NCBI RefSeq assembly: GCF_011603255.1
Contig: NZ_JAANCM010000003.1
Location: 1 to 64,000, forward strand
DNA: 64,000 nucleotides
Reading direction: 5' to 3'
From: Ferranicluibacter rubi
GTDB taxonomy: Bacteria > Pseudomonadota > Alphaproteobacteria > Rhizobiales > Rhizobiaceae
Under the pieces are notes generated by a model. That model was not told the DNA's origin, ran no database searches, and saw only the letters and a list, made by a program, of their open reading frames with translations. The position numbers were made by a program, and so were the translations under genes. Positions 8,395 to 17,142 of this stretch are shown here, in pieces. Numbering within the stretch: position 1 is the first letter of the stretch; every line of letters starts with the position of its first letter.

Positions 8395-10917
8395 ATGATC
8401 GATCGTTTGATGTCTCGGATACGGATCCAGACCAAGGTGCTGGTTCTCGTCACGCCGTTCGTGCTCAGCATCACGGCCGTCGGCATCACCGGTCTCTACA
8501 CATCCGGCCTGCTTCAGGGCCGCATGGAAATCTCCAACAGCGTTCTCCAGTCGCTGAGCGGCTTCAAGGAGGTCTTCTCCGCCATGTCGCGCTTCCTGAT
8601 GCAGCCGTCGACCGAGACGCATGATGCCGCGCGCAGGGAACTGAGCGACGAGATTGCCAACCTGAAGACGATGGCCGATGGCCTGCGTGCGGAGACGGAT
8701 GTCACAAGCCTGGACGAGGCACTGGCCCAATCCGCCAGCATCGCTGCGAACATCGAGACGCTCTGGGCGCTGCAGACCGACCGCGAGCGGATCGCCACCG
8801 CGGTCGGCGCGAGCACCGAGGAGCTTCTCGCCGTGCAGGCCGCAGCGGGAAAACAGGCCTTCGTCCTCCTCGCCTCTGCCAAGACTCTCGAGAAATCCGC
8901 AAAATCCGACCTGAAGACGGCGCTGCAAGTCGGTGCGCTCGGTACCGTCGCGCAGACGCTCGCATCACAGGCGACCGCAGCGGCAAGCGATGCGGACCGG
9001 ATCAAGGCAATCAAAACGGGCCTGCCTGCCGTGTCCACCGCGCTCGACGCGACGATCAAGGCACTCGGCAAGGTCTCTCTTCCTGCCGTCGATGCGCTGA
9101 AGCCTCAGATGGCGGCCGTTAGCGATGCTGCTGTCAAGGCCGGCACCGACCCGTTCGCCGCCGGCAATCTCGTCACCCTACTCGCTTCGCTCGACCGCGC
9201 AGCGGCGGCGATCAAGACCGCGTCCGACGACGCCCTGCGCAATGCCGTATCCGCGCTCGCCGCCGCCGAAGGCGAAATCGCCAAGGCCGATCGCGTCGGC
9301 AACAAGCTGCGCGCCATCGTCGGCAATGCCAACCAGATCCGCGTCGTCTTCGCCGAACTCGCGGCCGTTCCAGATGAGGGCGGCGTGAAGACGGTGCAGC
9401 AGGCGCTGTATGCCTATGGCAAGGAGATGGAGGGCCTCGCGACCGCCGTTCCCGGCGATACGGTTCTGGCCGCGCTGCCGGCAAAGGCAAAGCCGGCGAT
9501 GGCGTCCCTGGAGGCGAACGCCCTTGCGCTCGTCGCCTTGTCAGAGAAACAGCGTTCGGAGTTCGACGCCGCGGCGGCCCAGATCGACGGGACGTGGACG
9601 CTGCTGACGGAATTCGCGGAAAGCCAGAAGCAGAGTGCGGGTACGGAGCGCGAGCAGGCCAACACCATTTCGCTCGGCGCGACGCTCGCCGGCATCCTCA
9701 TTGCCCTTCTCGCCGGAACCGCGCTTGTCATGACGCTAAAGGGCCCGATCGGGCAGATCACCGCCGCCATGCGTCGCCTTGCCGACGGTGCGCTGGATAC
9801 GTCGATCACCGGCGAAAACCGTTCCGACGAAATCGGCGACATGGCGCGCGCGCTTTCCGTCTTCAAAGGCAATGCTCTCACCAAGGTCTCGATGGAAGAG
9901 CAGGCGGAGGCGACCCGCCGCGAGACGGAGACCCAGCGACTGCGCAACGATGCGGACCGCCAGGAGGCAGCACAGCAGGTTCAGTTCGCCGTGGACACCC
10001 TGGCGCAGGGTCTGTCGCGCCTCGCACGGGGTGACATGAGCTTCACTATCGAAACGCCCTTTGCCGCGCATCTCGATCGTCTGCGCAGCGACTTCAACGC
10101 CTCGGTCGGTGGCCTGCGCGAGACGCTTTCGGAAATCCGCAATATCTCCAGCGCCATCCACCATAACGGCCAGCAGATGGCCGATGCCGTTGGCGACCTT
10201 GCCAAGCGGACGGAACAGCAGGCGGCAGCGCTTGAGGAAACCTCGGCTGCGGTTGACGAAGTTTCCTCCACGGTGCGCACGGCGGCCGGTCGCGCCAACG
10301 ACGTGCAGGGCATCGTCCAGCGCGCCAAGCGCAATGCCGACAATTCCTCCGGCATCGTACAGAACGCAATCTCGGCCATGCTGCGGATTCGCGAGGCCTC
10401 CGACAAGATCGGGCAGATCGTCGGCGCCATCGACGCGATCGCCTTCCAGACCAACCTTCTTGCGCTCAACGCCGGCGTCGAAGCGGCCCGTGCGGGCGAG
10501 GCCGGGAAGGGCTTTGCGGTCGTGGCGCAGGAGGTGCGCGACCTCGCGCAGCGTTCGGCGCAGGCGGCCAAGGAGATCGGCGGCCTGATCGCAAAATCGT
10601 CGGCGGAGGTTGCAACGGGTTCGCAATATGTCGAGCAGACCGGCAGTGCCCTGATGGAGATCGCACACCAGATCGTGGATATCGCTGGCCATGTCGATCA
10701 TCTCGCAATCTCCAGCCGCGACCAGTCGACCTCGCTCGAATCCGTCAACGGTTCCGTCAACCAGATCGACCACATGACCCAGCAGAACGCCGCGATGGTG
10801 GAAGAGACCAATGCCGCGACCCTGCAGCTTGCCGAGGATATCGACATGCTCGCAGGCCTCGTCGGCCGCTTCCGCCTGCTGGAGGAGGACGATGTTCGGC
10901 ACGCGCGGGCTGCCTGA
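8395..10917 (+). CDS. Methyl-accepting chemotaxis protein with large periplasmic sensor domain
   Basis: An 840-residue chemoreceptor. The first membrane helix is at about residues 12-35, a long Ala-rich helical periplasmic domain spans about 36-420, a second helix lies at about 425-448, and a HAMP domain follows. The C-terminal signalling domain contains the conserved hairpin tip segment F-Q-T-N-L-L-A-L-N-A near residue 683, continuing as E-A-A-R-A-G-E-A-G-K-G-F. The first residue of the tip consensus region is Gly-Val rather than the common Ala-Val, a small deviation. There is no C-terminal CheR/CheB tethering pentapeptide. A GGGGGA Shine-Dalgarno is 8-9 bases before ATG 8395, which is preferred over the longer open frame from 8347. 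The ligand is unknown. Confidence 0.9.
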   Translation: MIDRLMSRIRIQTKVLVLVTPFVLSITAVGITGLYTSGLLQGRMEISNSVLQSLSGFKEVFSAMSRFLMQPSTETHDAARRELSDEIANLKTMADGLRAETDVTSLDEALAQSASIAANIETLWALQTDRERIATAVGASTEELLAVQAAAGKQAFVLLASAKTLEKSAKSDLKTALQVGALGTVAQTLASQATAAASDADRIKAIKTGLPAVSTALDATIKALGKVSLPAVDALKPQMAAVSDAAVKAGTDPFAAGNLVTLLASLDRAAAAIKTASDDALRNAVSALAAAEGEIAKADRVGNKLRAIVGNANQIRVVFAELAAVPDEGGVKTVQQALYAYGKEMEGLATAVPGDTVLAALPAKAKPAMASLEANALALVALSEKQRSEFDAAAAQIDGTWTLLTEFAESQKQSAGTEREQANTISLGATLAGILIALLAGTALVMTLKGPIGQITAAMRRLADGALDTSITGENRSDEIGDMARALSVFKGNALTKVSMEEQAEATRRETETQRLRNDADRQEAAQQVQFAVDTLAQGLSRLARGDMSFTIETPFAAHLDRLRSDFNASVGGLRETLSEIRNISSAIHHNGQQMADAVGDLAKRTEQQAAALEETSAAVDEVSSTVRTAAGRANDVQGIVQRAKRNADNSSGIVQNAISAMLRIREASDKIGQIVGAIDAIAFQTNLLALNAGVEAARAGEAGKGFAVVAQEVRDLAQRSAQAAKEIGGLIAKSSAEVATGSQYVEQTGSALMEIAHQIVDIAGHVDHLAISSRDQSTSLESVNGSVNQIDHMTQQNAAMVEETNAATLQLAEDIDMLAGLVGRFRLLEEDDVRHARAA

Positions 10918-11005
10918 TCGGTGCTTTAGGCACGCTCTTGCCGATTTCGGTTGAATTGCGGGGAGACCGCGATAGCGTCAGGCTCTGATATCACGGGAGC
11001 ATCCG

Positions 11006-12055
11006 ATGACGTTGACCGACCAGAGACTGCTGGAACTACGGGAAAAATATGCGAGTGGGCACGGGGGCGAGATCAGCGATCCCGGCTTTCGCCGCGTGGC
11101 TGCGCATATCTTCTCCGAGAGGGGCACGCGGGCTGCACCCTATTCCGGCATACCAACGCTCCTGTCCGCGCCCCTGGTCGAACTGAGCGATAGCGAAGCG
11201 TTCGACGCGCTGCAGGTCGCGCTGCTCGGAATTCCCATGGATCTTGGCGTGACGAACCGCACCGGATCCCGTTTCGGCCCGCGGGCGCTGCGGACGATCG
11301 AGCGGATCGGGCCCTACAACCATGTGCTGGAGGTCGCGCCGGTGCACGAGTTGCGCGTGGCGGATATCGGCGACGTTCCCTTTCGCAGCCGGTATCGGCT
11401 GGAGATGAGCCACGAGGACATCGAGCAGCATGTGGACAGGATCGTCGCAAAGGGCATCCTGCCGCTGTCGGTCGGCGGCGACCATTCCGTGACGCATCCC
11501 ATCCTGCGCTCGGTCGGGCAGGAGCGGCCTGTCGGCATGATCCATATCGATGCGCATTGCGACACGGGCGGCGCGTATGATCTCACCAAGTTCCACCATG
11601 GCGGCCCGTTCCGCAACGCGGTTCTCGATGGCGCTCTCGATCCGACACGGGTGATCCAGATCGGCATTCGCGGCTCGTCCGAATATCTCTGGGAGTTCTC
11701 CTACGATGCCGGAATGACGGTCATCCACGCAGAAGAGGTGACCGGAATGGGCATTCCGGCGATCATCGAGAAGGCGCGCACGATCGTCGGAGACGGGCCG
11801 ACCTACCTTTCCTTCGACATCGACAGTCTCGATCCGGCCTTTGCGCCCGGCACGGGAACGCCGGAGATCGGCGGTCTGACCACGCGCGAGGCGCTGGAAC
11901 TGCTCCGCGGGCTGAAGGGTCTCAATTTCGTCGGTGGAGACGTCGTCGAGGTCGCACCGCAATATGACAGCACGACCAACACCGCCCAGGCCGGCGCCCA
12001 GATGCTGTTCGAGATCCTGAGCCTGCTCGCCTTCAGCCCGTCGCTGAAGGCGTGA
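11006..12055 (+). CDS. Agmatinase / ureohydrolase-family protein
   Basis: A 349-residue member of the arginase-agmatinase-guanidinobutyrase family, dinuclear manganese hydrolases that release urea from guanidino compounds. All metal-binding motifs are present: G-G-D-H-S (about residue 157), D-A-H-C-D (about 180) and S-F-D-I-D-S-L-D (about 271), followed by G-T-G-T-P-E. The N-terminal extension of about 60 residues is longer than in arginases and fits agmatinase-like or guanidinobutyrase-like enzymes of rhizobia. It lies 88 bases after the chemoreceptor in the same direction but probably has its own transcript. Which guanidino substrate it uses (agmatine, 4-guanidinobutyrate, other) is not decidable from sequence alone. 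Confidence 0.85.
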   Translation: MTLTDQRLLELREKYASGHGGEISDPGFRRVAAHIFSERGTRAAPYSGIPTLLSAPLVELSDSEAFDALQVALLGIPMDLGVTNRTGSRFGPRALRTIERIGPYNHVLEVAPVHELRVADIGDVPFRSRYRLEMSHEDIEQHVDRIVAKGILPLSVGGDHSVTHPILRSVGQERPVGMIHIDAHCDTGGAYDLTKFHHGGPFRNAVLDGALDPTRVIQIGIRGSSEYLWEFSYDAGMTVIHAEEVTGMGIPAIIEKARTIVGDGPTYLSFDIDSLDPAFAPGTGTPEIGGLTTREALELLRGLKGLNFVGGDVVEVAPQYDSTTNTAQAGAQMLFEILSLLAFSPSLKA

Positions 12056-12099
12056 TCCGGATCCGCTTCTCGGTTGTCAGCAGCTTGGGCCCGCCGCGT

Positions 12100-12516
12100 C
12101 TATCGTCTGCGAAGCGGCCAGCGCAGGATGCCAGTGGCGTAGAGCGGCAGCGAGACGAGCACCGGCTGAAGCGCCAGACGCGGGACGTGATAGAGCCAGG
12201 GCAGAACGCCCGCATCGATCGCCGTCAGGCCGTCGATGGCATGTTTGATGTTGGCGGGGTAGACGCAGACCGCATATAGCGCGAGGCCCAGCGCCGCTGG
12301 CCGCTCGACGGCGCGGAACCAGAGACCGATCGCGCCCAGAAGCTCGCAAACCCCCGTCAGCGCGATGACCGTTGTCGGATAGGGCACCCAACCGGGTGTG
12401 ATCGTCAGAAAAGGCGATGGCCAGGCGAGATGCAGGATGCCGGCGGCCGCGTAGAACAGAGAGAGCCCGATGCGCAGGCCGGTATGCCGTTCGTCGCTGC
12501 GCGTTGCTTCAAACAT
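12100..12516 (-). CDS. DoxX-like membrane protein
   Basis: A 138-residue inner-membrane protein with four hydrophobic segments, matching the small DoxX / DoxX-like family in length and layout. An early helix contains A-A-G-I-L-H-L, and the second and third helices are separated by a short basic loop (F-R-A-V-E-R). The biochemical role of these proteins is poorly defined; some relatives belong to oxidative-stress or respiratory complexes. It is monocistronic as far as the sequence shows, converging on the agmatinase gene, with 44 bases between the two stop codons. Confidence 0.65.
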   Translation of the reverse strand: MFEATRSDERHTGLRIGLSLFYAAAGILHLAWPSPFLTITPGWVPYPTTVIALTGVCELLGAIGLWFRAVERPAALGLALYAVCVYPANIKHAIDGLTAIDAGVLPWLYHVPRLALQPVLVSLPLYATGILRWPLRRR

Positions 12517-12618
12517 GGTGTGTTCATCGTCCAGTGGATGTCTGCAGCTTTATGCCCGTTTTTTAGAGTACGTAACACCGCGATACGAACGACCCGCCGC
12601 TTCAGGGAAAACGGCGGG

Positions 12619-12659
12619 CCTTGACCTCGAAGGCAGGGAGTAGCGCCCCGAGGTCGAGG
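12619..12659 (-). terminator. Hairpin downstream of the arabinoside-importer operon
   Basis: CCTTGACCTCG (12619-12629) pairs with CGAGGTCGAGG (12649-12659) with one G-U pair. On the minus strand it lies 26 bases after the binding-protein stop codon, and TTTTCCC follows a few bases further on, so it is a reasonable terminator for the operon that ends at 12685. Confidence 0.55.
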
Positions 12660-12684
12660 GAGATGAGCCGAGATTCAGCCGGCT

Positions 12685-14010
12685 CTACAGGTTGGCCAGA
12701 AGATCGTTGATACGGTTCTCCATGTCGGACAGCGCGGCATCGACCTCTTTCTGGCCGGTCATCGCGGCGTTCATTTCCTGACCGATGATGTCCTGGATCG
12801 CGAACTGGCGCTGGACGGTCGACGGCAGGGCCGTGCCGAGCGTGGCAATCGGCGCCACGGTGTCGCGGTACGGCAGGGCCTTGAACGCCGGCGTTTCGAA
12901 CACGGCCTTCACGGACGGCAGGTGGCCGGTGCGCGACCATTCGAAGTCGTTGTCCTTGAAGAACTTGAGGAACTTGCCGACGGCCGCCGTTTCTTCGGCT
13001 GAGCGGTCCTTCTGCGAAATACCCCAGGCGTGGCCGTCGGCGTATTGGCTTTTCTTGCCCGGAAACAGCTGCGGATAGGGATAGACGGCATAGCCGCCTC
13101 TGTTCAGCGCGGTCCCCGGCGTTTTCGAGGAGGCGTTGTAGTCGCCGATGACCCAGGTGCCGTTGAGGTGCACGCCACCTTCGCCAGCGAGGAAGGCGTT
13201 GATGCTGGCGGCGTAGTCCATGTCCTTCGTGGTGTCGCCCTGGTCGAAGATCGCCTTGTACATCTCCAAGACTTTTTTGGCCTCCGGCGTGTTCAGCTTG
13301 ACCTTCAGCGGATCGGCGAAGAAGTCGGAATCCTGCTGGAACAGGTAGGTATAGAAATTGCGGGTGTAGAGCGCCGTCTCGTTGGCGAGGTTCTGGACGA
13401 AGTAGGGCTTGCCGGTTTTCTCGCGGAACTGCTTGGCCTGTGCCAGAAGTTCGTCGACGCTGGTCGGCAGCTTCGGCGTGCCATCGGCATTCACGAGGTC
13501 CGCCTGCTTAAACAGGTCCATGTTGATGTGGTAGAGCATCGTCCAGTTATCGATCGGCAGGCCGTAGATCTTGCCGTCCTTGGTCACGCCGTTGCGGGCC
13601 GCATCGGTAAAGTCGTCCGGCTTCACGCCGACGGAGGCGAGAACCTCGTCGAGCGGCATCAGCAGGCCCTTGGATTGGTAGTCCGATAGGGCCGAGTGGT
13701 GAATCGAGACGATGTCGGGCGGATCGCCGGCCGCAAACTGGGCGGTCAGCTGGTCGTAGCCCGGCCACTCCACCGTCGTCACCGAGATATGGATATCGGG
13801 ATTGTCGGCGTTGAACTTGTTGATCATCGAGGTGATGATCCCGCACTCGCCGACAGCCTTGGCCACATCGGTATTGCTGCCAAAATCCGCGTCGCAGGCG
13901 CCGAAAAAGCGCTGCAGGCTGAGTTCAGTGGCCGCGAACGACGGCGTCGCCGCCATCACGGCAAGGGCCGAAGCCGCCGCCAGAATAGACGTCCTCCATA
14001 CATGCATCAT
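12685..14010 (-). CDS. CUT1 sugar ABC transporter substrate-binding protein
   Basis: A 441-residue extracellular solute-binding protein of family 1 (maltose-binding-like). Residues 1-27 form a Sec signal peptide ending in S-F-A-A. The mature part has the N-A-D-N-P-D-I-H strand and the Y-D-Q-L-T-A-Q-F-A-A-G segment typical for the family. GGAGGAG lies 6-7 bases before ATG 14010, so the longer open frame to 14043 is rejected. It is the last gene of a minus-strand operon: arabinofuranosidase, ATPase, two permeases, then this protein 64 bases later. Given the GH51 enzyme in the operon, the ligand is probably an arabinose-containing oligosaccharide; this is inference. Confidence 0.87.
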   Translation of the reverse strand: MMHVWRTSILAAASALAVMAATPSFAATELSLQRFFGACDADFGSNTDVAKAVGECGIITSMINKFNADNPDIHISVTTVEWPGYDQLTAQFAAGDPPDIVSIHHSALSDYQSKGLLMPLDEVLASVGVKPDDFTDAARNGVTKDGKIYGLPIDNWTMLYHINMDLFKQADLVNADGTPKLPTSVDELLAQAKQFREKTGKPYFVQNLANETALYTRNFYTYLFQQDSDFFADPLKVKLNTPEAKKVLEMYKAIFDQGDTTKDMDYAASINAFLAGEGGVHLNGTWVIGDYNASSKTPGTALNRGGYAVYPYPQLFPGKKSQYADGHAWGISQKDRSAEETAAVGKFLKFFKDNDFEWSRTGHLPSVKAVFETPAFKALPYRDTVAPIATLGTALPSTVQRQFAIQDIIGQEMNAAMTGQKEVDAALSDMENRINDLLANL

Positions 14011-14074
14011 GCGTGTCTCCTCCATGTCATGATTGCGTTTCACCGGCCTTGTCTGCGCAGGCCGGGCAGTCTTC

Positions 14075-14953
14075 TCACCGCACGGCAGCGCCGGATACGG
14101 CGGTAACGATGTATTTCTGGAAAAACAGATACAGGATCAGGATCGGCGCGCTGGCAAAGACCGCCTGCGACATGAGGAAGCCGAGCCCCTCGGACTGTGC
14201 GAAGTTCGTCTGCGTCGATGCGATACCGACGGTCAGCGTGTACATTTCTTTCTTCGTGCCGGAGATCAGCGGCCAGAAGTAGTCGTTCCAGACGCTGAGG
14301 AAGGTGAAGATGCCGAGCGTCGCCTGCGCCGGCACCGTCAGCGGCAGAAGCACCTTCCAGAAGATCTTGAAGCGGCTCGCATTGTCGAGCAGCGCCGCCT
14401 CGTCCAGCTCCTTGGGAATGGCGCGAAAATACTGCGTCATCAGGAACACGCCGAACGGTGCCGAAAGCCAGGGCAGGATCAGACCCGGATAGGTGTTGTG
14501 CAGCTTCAACCAGGAAAAGAGCTGGTGGCGGGCGATCAGCACGGCCTGCTCGGGAATGGCAAGGCCGATGAGCACGATCACAAAGAGGACGTTGCGGAAG
14601 GGGAAATTGAGACGGGCAAAGCCGTAGCCGGCGAGCGAGCAGAGCACCAGCGTGCCGAGGGTCACGCCGCCGGACACGATGAGGCTGTTGAGAATCCACC
14701 GGAAGACCGACGAGGTCGTGAGGATGTTGAGATAGTTCTGGAGCGTGTAGGGCGCATGGAACACGGCGTTCATGCTCGCCATCAGCTCCTTGTTGTCCTT
14801 CAGCGACAGAGCGACGACCCAGACCAGCGGCGCCATCATGACGACGGCCATCGCGATCGTGAGGGCCAGAATGACGCGGTCGCCCGTGCTGCGTCCGACC
14901 ATGCCCGAGGGGCCCGCGCCCGTCTGTGCGGATGGTGATGTCATCGTGCTCAT
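14075..14953 (-). CDS. CUT1 sugar ABC transporter permease (MalG/UgpE type)
   Basis: A 292-residue inner-membrane permease of the carbohydrate-uptake-1 class. It has six predicted helices, the first after a polar N-terminal stretch of about 25 residues, and the conserved EAA-loop segment E-L-D-E-A-A-L-L-D-N-A about 90 residues before the C-terminus, which docks on the ATPase. The reading frame is open far upstream to 15724, but that part lies in another frame of the preceding permease and is not coding. The true ATG at 14953 overlaps the preceding permease stop by four bases, so the two permeases are translationally coupled. Confidence 0.88.
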   Translation of the reverse strand: MSTMTSPSAQTGAGPSGMVGRSTGDRVILALTIAMAVVMMAPLVWVVALSLKDNKELMASMNAVFHAPYTLQNYLNILTTSSVFRWILNSLIVSGGVTLGTLVLCSLAGYGFARLNFPFRNVLFVIVLIGLAIPEQAVLIARHQLFSWLKLHNTYPGLILPWLSAPFGVFLMTQYFRAIPKELDEAALLDNASRFKIFWKVLLPLTVPAQATLGIFTFLSVWNDYFWPLISGTKKEMYTLTVGIASTQTNFAQSEGLGFLMSQAVFASAPILILYLFFQKYIVTAVSGAAVR

Positions 14954-15888
14954 GCGTCCTCTCCCTTCCGGCGGGAAACGAGATACTGGATCATCGCGGC
15001 AACAAGAATCAGCGCGAACAGGACTTCGGAAGCCGCAGCGCCGAGGCCGAGATCCCACCGCTTGAAGGCGGCGTCGTAGATGTAGAGGACGAGCGGGGTG
15101 GACACGTTGTTGGGCCCGCCATTCGTCATCAGTCGCGCCTGTCCGAAAAGCTGGAACTGCAGCACGATCTGGATGACGACCACCAGCACGAAGGTGCGCT
15201 TGATGGACGGGAAGGTGATGGACCGGAACGTGCGCCAACGCCCCGCATTGTCGAGCGCGGCTGCCTCGTAGATATCGCCGGGTATCTGTTGGAGCGCGGA
15301 GAGAAACAGCATCATCGGAAGGCCGACGCACCACCAGATCGTCGCGATGGCGATGGCGATCATGACCAGCTTCGGGTCGGACAGGAAGGCCGGGGCCGTG
15401 GCGCCGAACCAGCCGTAGACGGTGGACAGGAGGCCGAAGCCGGGCACGAAGACGATGCGCCAGATCAGCGTGACGATGGTGACGGACAGAACGGACGAGG
15501 CAAAGAAGACGGTGCGTAGCACCGCTGCCGTGCGCGTCTGCCGGTTGAGCGCCAGCGCGAGGAGGAGACCGATTAGCGCCAGGGCGGGAACGGTGAGCAG
15601 CACGAAGTAGAACGTGTTGCCAATGGCCTGCAGGAAGATCCGGTCGTTGAAAAGCCTGGTGTAATTGGCAAGCCCGACGAAGCGGCCGGTGGAAAACGCA
15701 TCCGCCTTGTGCAGGCTCATCCACATGCCCCAGAACAGAGGCACGATGAGCAGCAGAACGAAGAAAACGAGGTAGGGCGCGACGAAGATCGCATTGCGCC
15801 AGAGCGGCGCATTGACGTTCTGGACCCGTCGCCGGGACGGTGCGGGCCGTTCCGCCGGGGATGTGCTGCCGAGCGTCAGGTCAGCCAT
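14950..15888 (-). CDS. CUT1 sugar ABC transporter permease (MalF/UgpA type)
   Basis: A 312-residue permease with six hydrophobic helices and the cytoplasmic EAA-loop E-A-A-A-L-D-N-A-G-R near residue 200, typical of the first permease of CUT1 importers. The ATG at 15888 is preceded by GGAGGAG at a spacing of 7 bases and overlaps the ATPase stop codon by eight bases, so translation is coupled; the open frame up to 15972 is rejected. It forms the heteromeric channel with the downstream permease. Confidence 0.88.
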   Translation of the reverse strand: MADLTLGSTSPAERPAPSRRRVQNVNAPLWRNAIFVAPYLVFFVLLLIVPLFWGMWMSLHKADAFSTGRFVGLANYTRLFNDRIFLQAIGNTFYFVLLTVPALALIGLLLALALNRQTRTAAVLRTVFFASSVLSVTIVTLIWRIVFVPGFGLLSTVYGWFGATAPAFLSDPKLVMIAIAIATIWWCVGLPMMLFLSALQQIPGDIYEAAALDNAGRWRTFRSITFPSIKRTFVLVVVIQIVLQFQLFGQARLMTNGGPNNVSTPLVLYIYDAAFKRWDLGLGAAASEVLFALILVAAMIQYLVSRRKGEDA

Positions 15889-16984
15889 GGCCGATCTCCT
15901 CCGCATGGCGGGCCCGGCCCTCGGCATCGAACAAATGCGTCCGCGTGCCGTCGAGGACAAGTGCGATCTCATCGCCGATGGCGACGCGGCTCATGCCGAT
16001 ATCCTCGGCGACGATCATGCCGCCGTCCTTCAGCCGGACATAAAGCAGCGTGCGGTCGCCGAGCCTTTCCAGCACCTCGACCCGGCCGGGCATCGTGTTG
16101 ACGGCGCCAGCATCCGCGCGACGAACGGCCTCGGCGCGGATGCCGAGCGTCTGTTCGCCCGCCGTTACGCCATCGGCCCGAATGGTGGTGGTCAGCTGCG
16201 CGCCGTTCGGCAGTGTCGCGACGAGGAAGCTGCCGCTTTCCGACAGGGTGACCGGCAGGAAGTTCATGGTGGGTGACCCGACGAAGGTCGCGACGAACCG
16301 GCTGACCGGCCGCAGATAGATGTCCATCGGCGTGCCGATCTGCTCGATCTGCCGGTTGTTCATGACGACGACACGGTCGGCCAGCGTCATCGCCTCGATC
16401 TGGTCATGCGTGACGAAAATCATGGTGGACTTCACGCGGTTGCGCAGCTGCGCGAGTTCCACGCGGGTTCGAACCCGAAGAGCTGCATCGAGGTTGGAAA
16501 GCGGCTCGTCGAACAGGAAGGCTTTGGGTTCCTTGACGATGGCGCGACCGATTGCGACGCGCTGGCGCTGCCCGCCGGAGAGCTGGCCAGGCTTGCGCTC
16601 CATGAGATGCCCGATCTCCAGCATCCGGGCGGCCTCCGCCAGACGCGCATCGATCACGCCCTTGGGCACGTCGATATTCTTTAGGCCGAAGGCCATATTG
16701 TCGGCGACCGTCATATGCGGATAGAGCGCGTAGGACTGGAACACCATGGCGATGCCGCGCTGGCCGGGCGGCAGGGTGTCGATCCGTTCGCCATTGATGG
16801 AGATCGTGCCCTCGTCCACGCTTTCGAGCCCGGCGATCATGCGCAGCAGCGTCGATTTTCCGCAGCCGGAGGGGCCGAGGAACACCATGAACTCATTGGC
16901 TTTGACGGATAGCGAGAGGTTTTCAAGCACCGTCATCGCGCCATAGCGCTTCGTTACGCTGTCGATCTCGATCTGCGCGGTCAT
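15881..16984 (-). CDS. CUT1 sugar ABC transporter ATP-binding protein (UgpC/MsmK type)
   Basis: A 367-residue ATPase of the MalK/UgpC class. The nucleotide-binding domain has Walker A G-P-S-G-C-G-K-S-T (about residue 37), signature L-S-G-G-Q-R-Q-R (about 134) and Walker B F-L-F-D-E-P-L-S-N-L-D-A. The final 130 residues form the TOBE-type regulatory domain expected in this class. CAGGAGG lies 5 bases before ATG 16984, which decides the start. It couples to the two permeases encoded immediately downstream. Such ATPases are often shared by several sugar importers in the same cell, so it need not be specific for arabinosides. Confidence 0.92.
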   Translation of the reverse strand: MTAQIEIDSVTKRYGAMTVLENLSLSVKANEFMVFLGPSGCGKSTLLRMIAGLESVDEGTISINGERIDTLPPGQRGIAMVFQSYALYPHMTVADNMAFGLKNIDVPKGVIDARLAEAARMLEIGHLMERKPGQLSGGQRQRVAIGRAIVKEPKAFLFDEPLSNLDAALRVRTRVELAQLRNRVKSTMIFVTHDQIEAMTLADRVVVMNNRQIEQIGTPMDIYLRPVSRFVATFVGSPTMNFLPVTLSESGSFLVATLPNGAQLTTTIRADGVTAGEQTLGIRAEAVRRADAGAVNTMPGRVEVLERLGDRTLLYVRLKDGGMIVAEDIGMSRVAIGDEIALVLDGTRTHLFDAEGRARHAEEIGHG

Positions 16985-17094
16985 GCAAGCCTCCTGCCGG
17001 TGTCGTTCAAAACACAGGTCTGCATCATATCCTCCCGGCGGTGGCGCGGGCTCCCGCCCGTCCATCCGCCATCCTTGCCGCCATTCCGTGTCAC

Positions 17095-17120
17095 CGAACC
17101 GGGTATCCTCCTCCGGTTCG
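17095..17120 (-). terminator. Intercistronic hairpin between arabinofuranosidase and importer genes
   Basis: CGAACCGG (17095-17102) and CCGGTTCG (17113-17120) form a perfect 8-bp stem with a 10-base loop, 22 bases after the arabinofuranosidase stop. No T-run follows on the minus strand; mRNA processing or partial termination between enzyme and importer is likely. Confidence 0.5.
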
Positions 17121-17142
17121 CAATGCCGCTTTTTGACCCGTG

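Noticed and set aside
14954-15724. Extension of the second arabinoside permease upstream to 15724
   Set aside because: This stretch overlaps the first permease in another frame and lacks membrane character. The ATGA overlap at 14950-14953 marks the real start.
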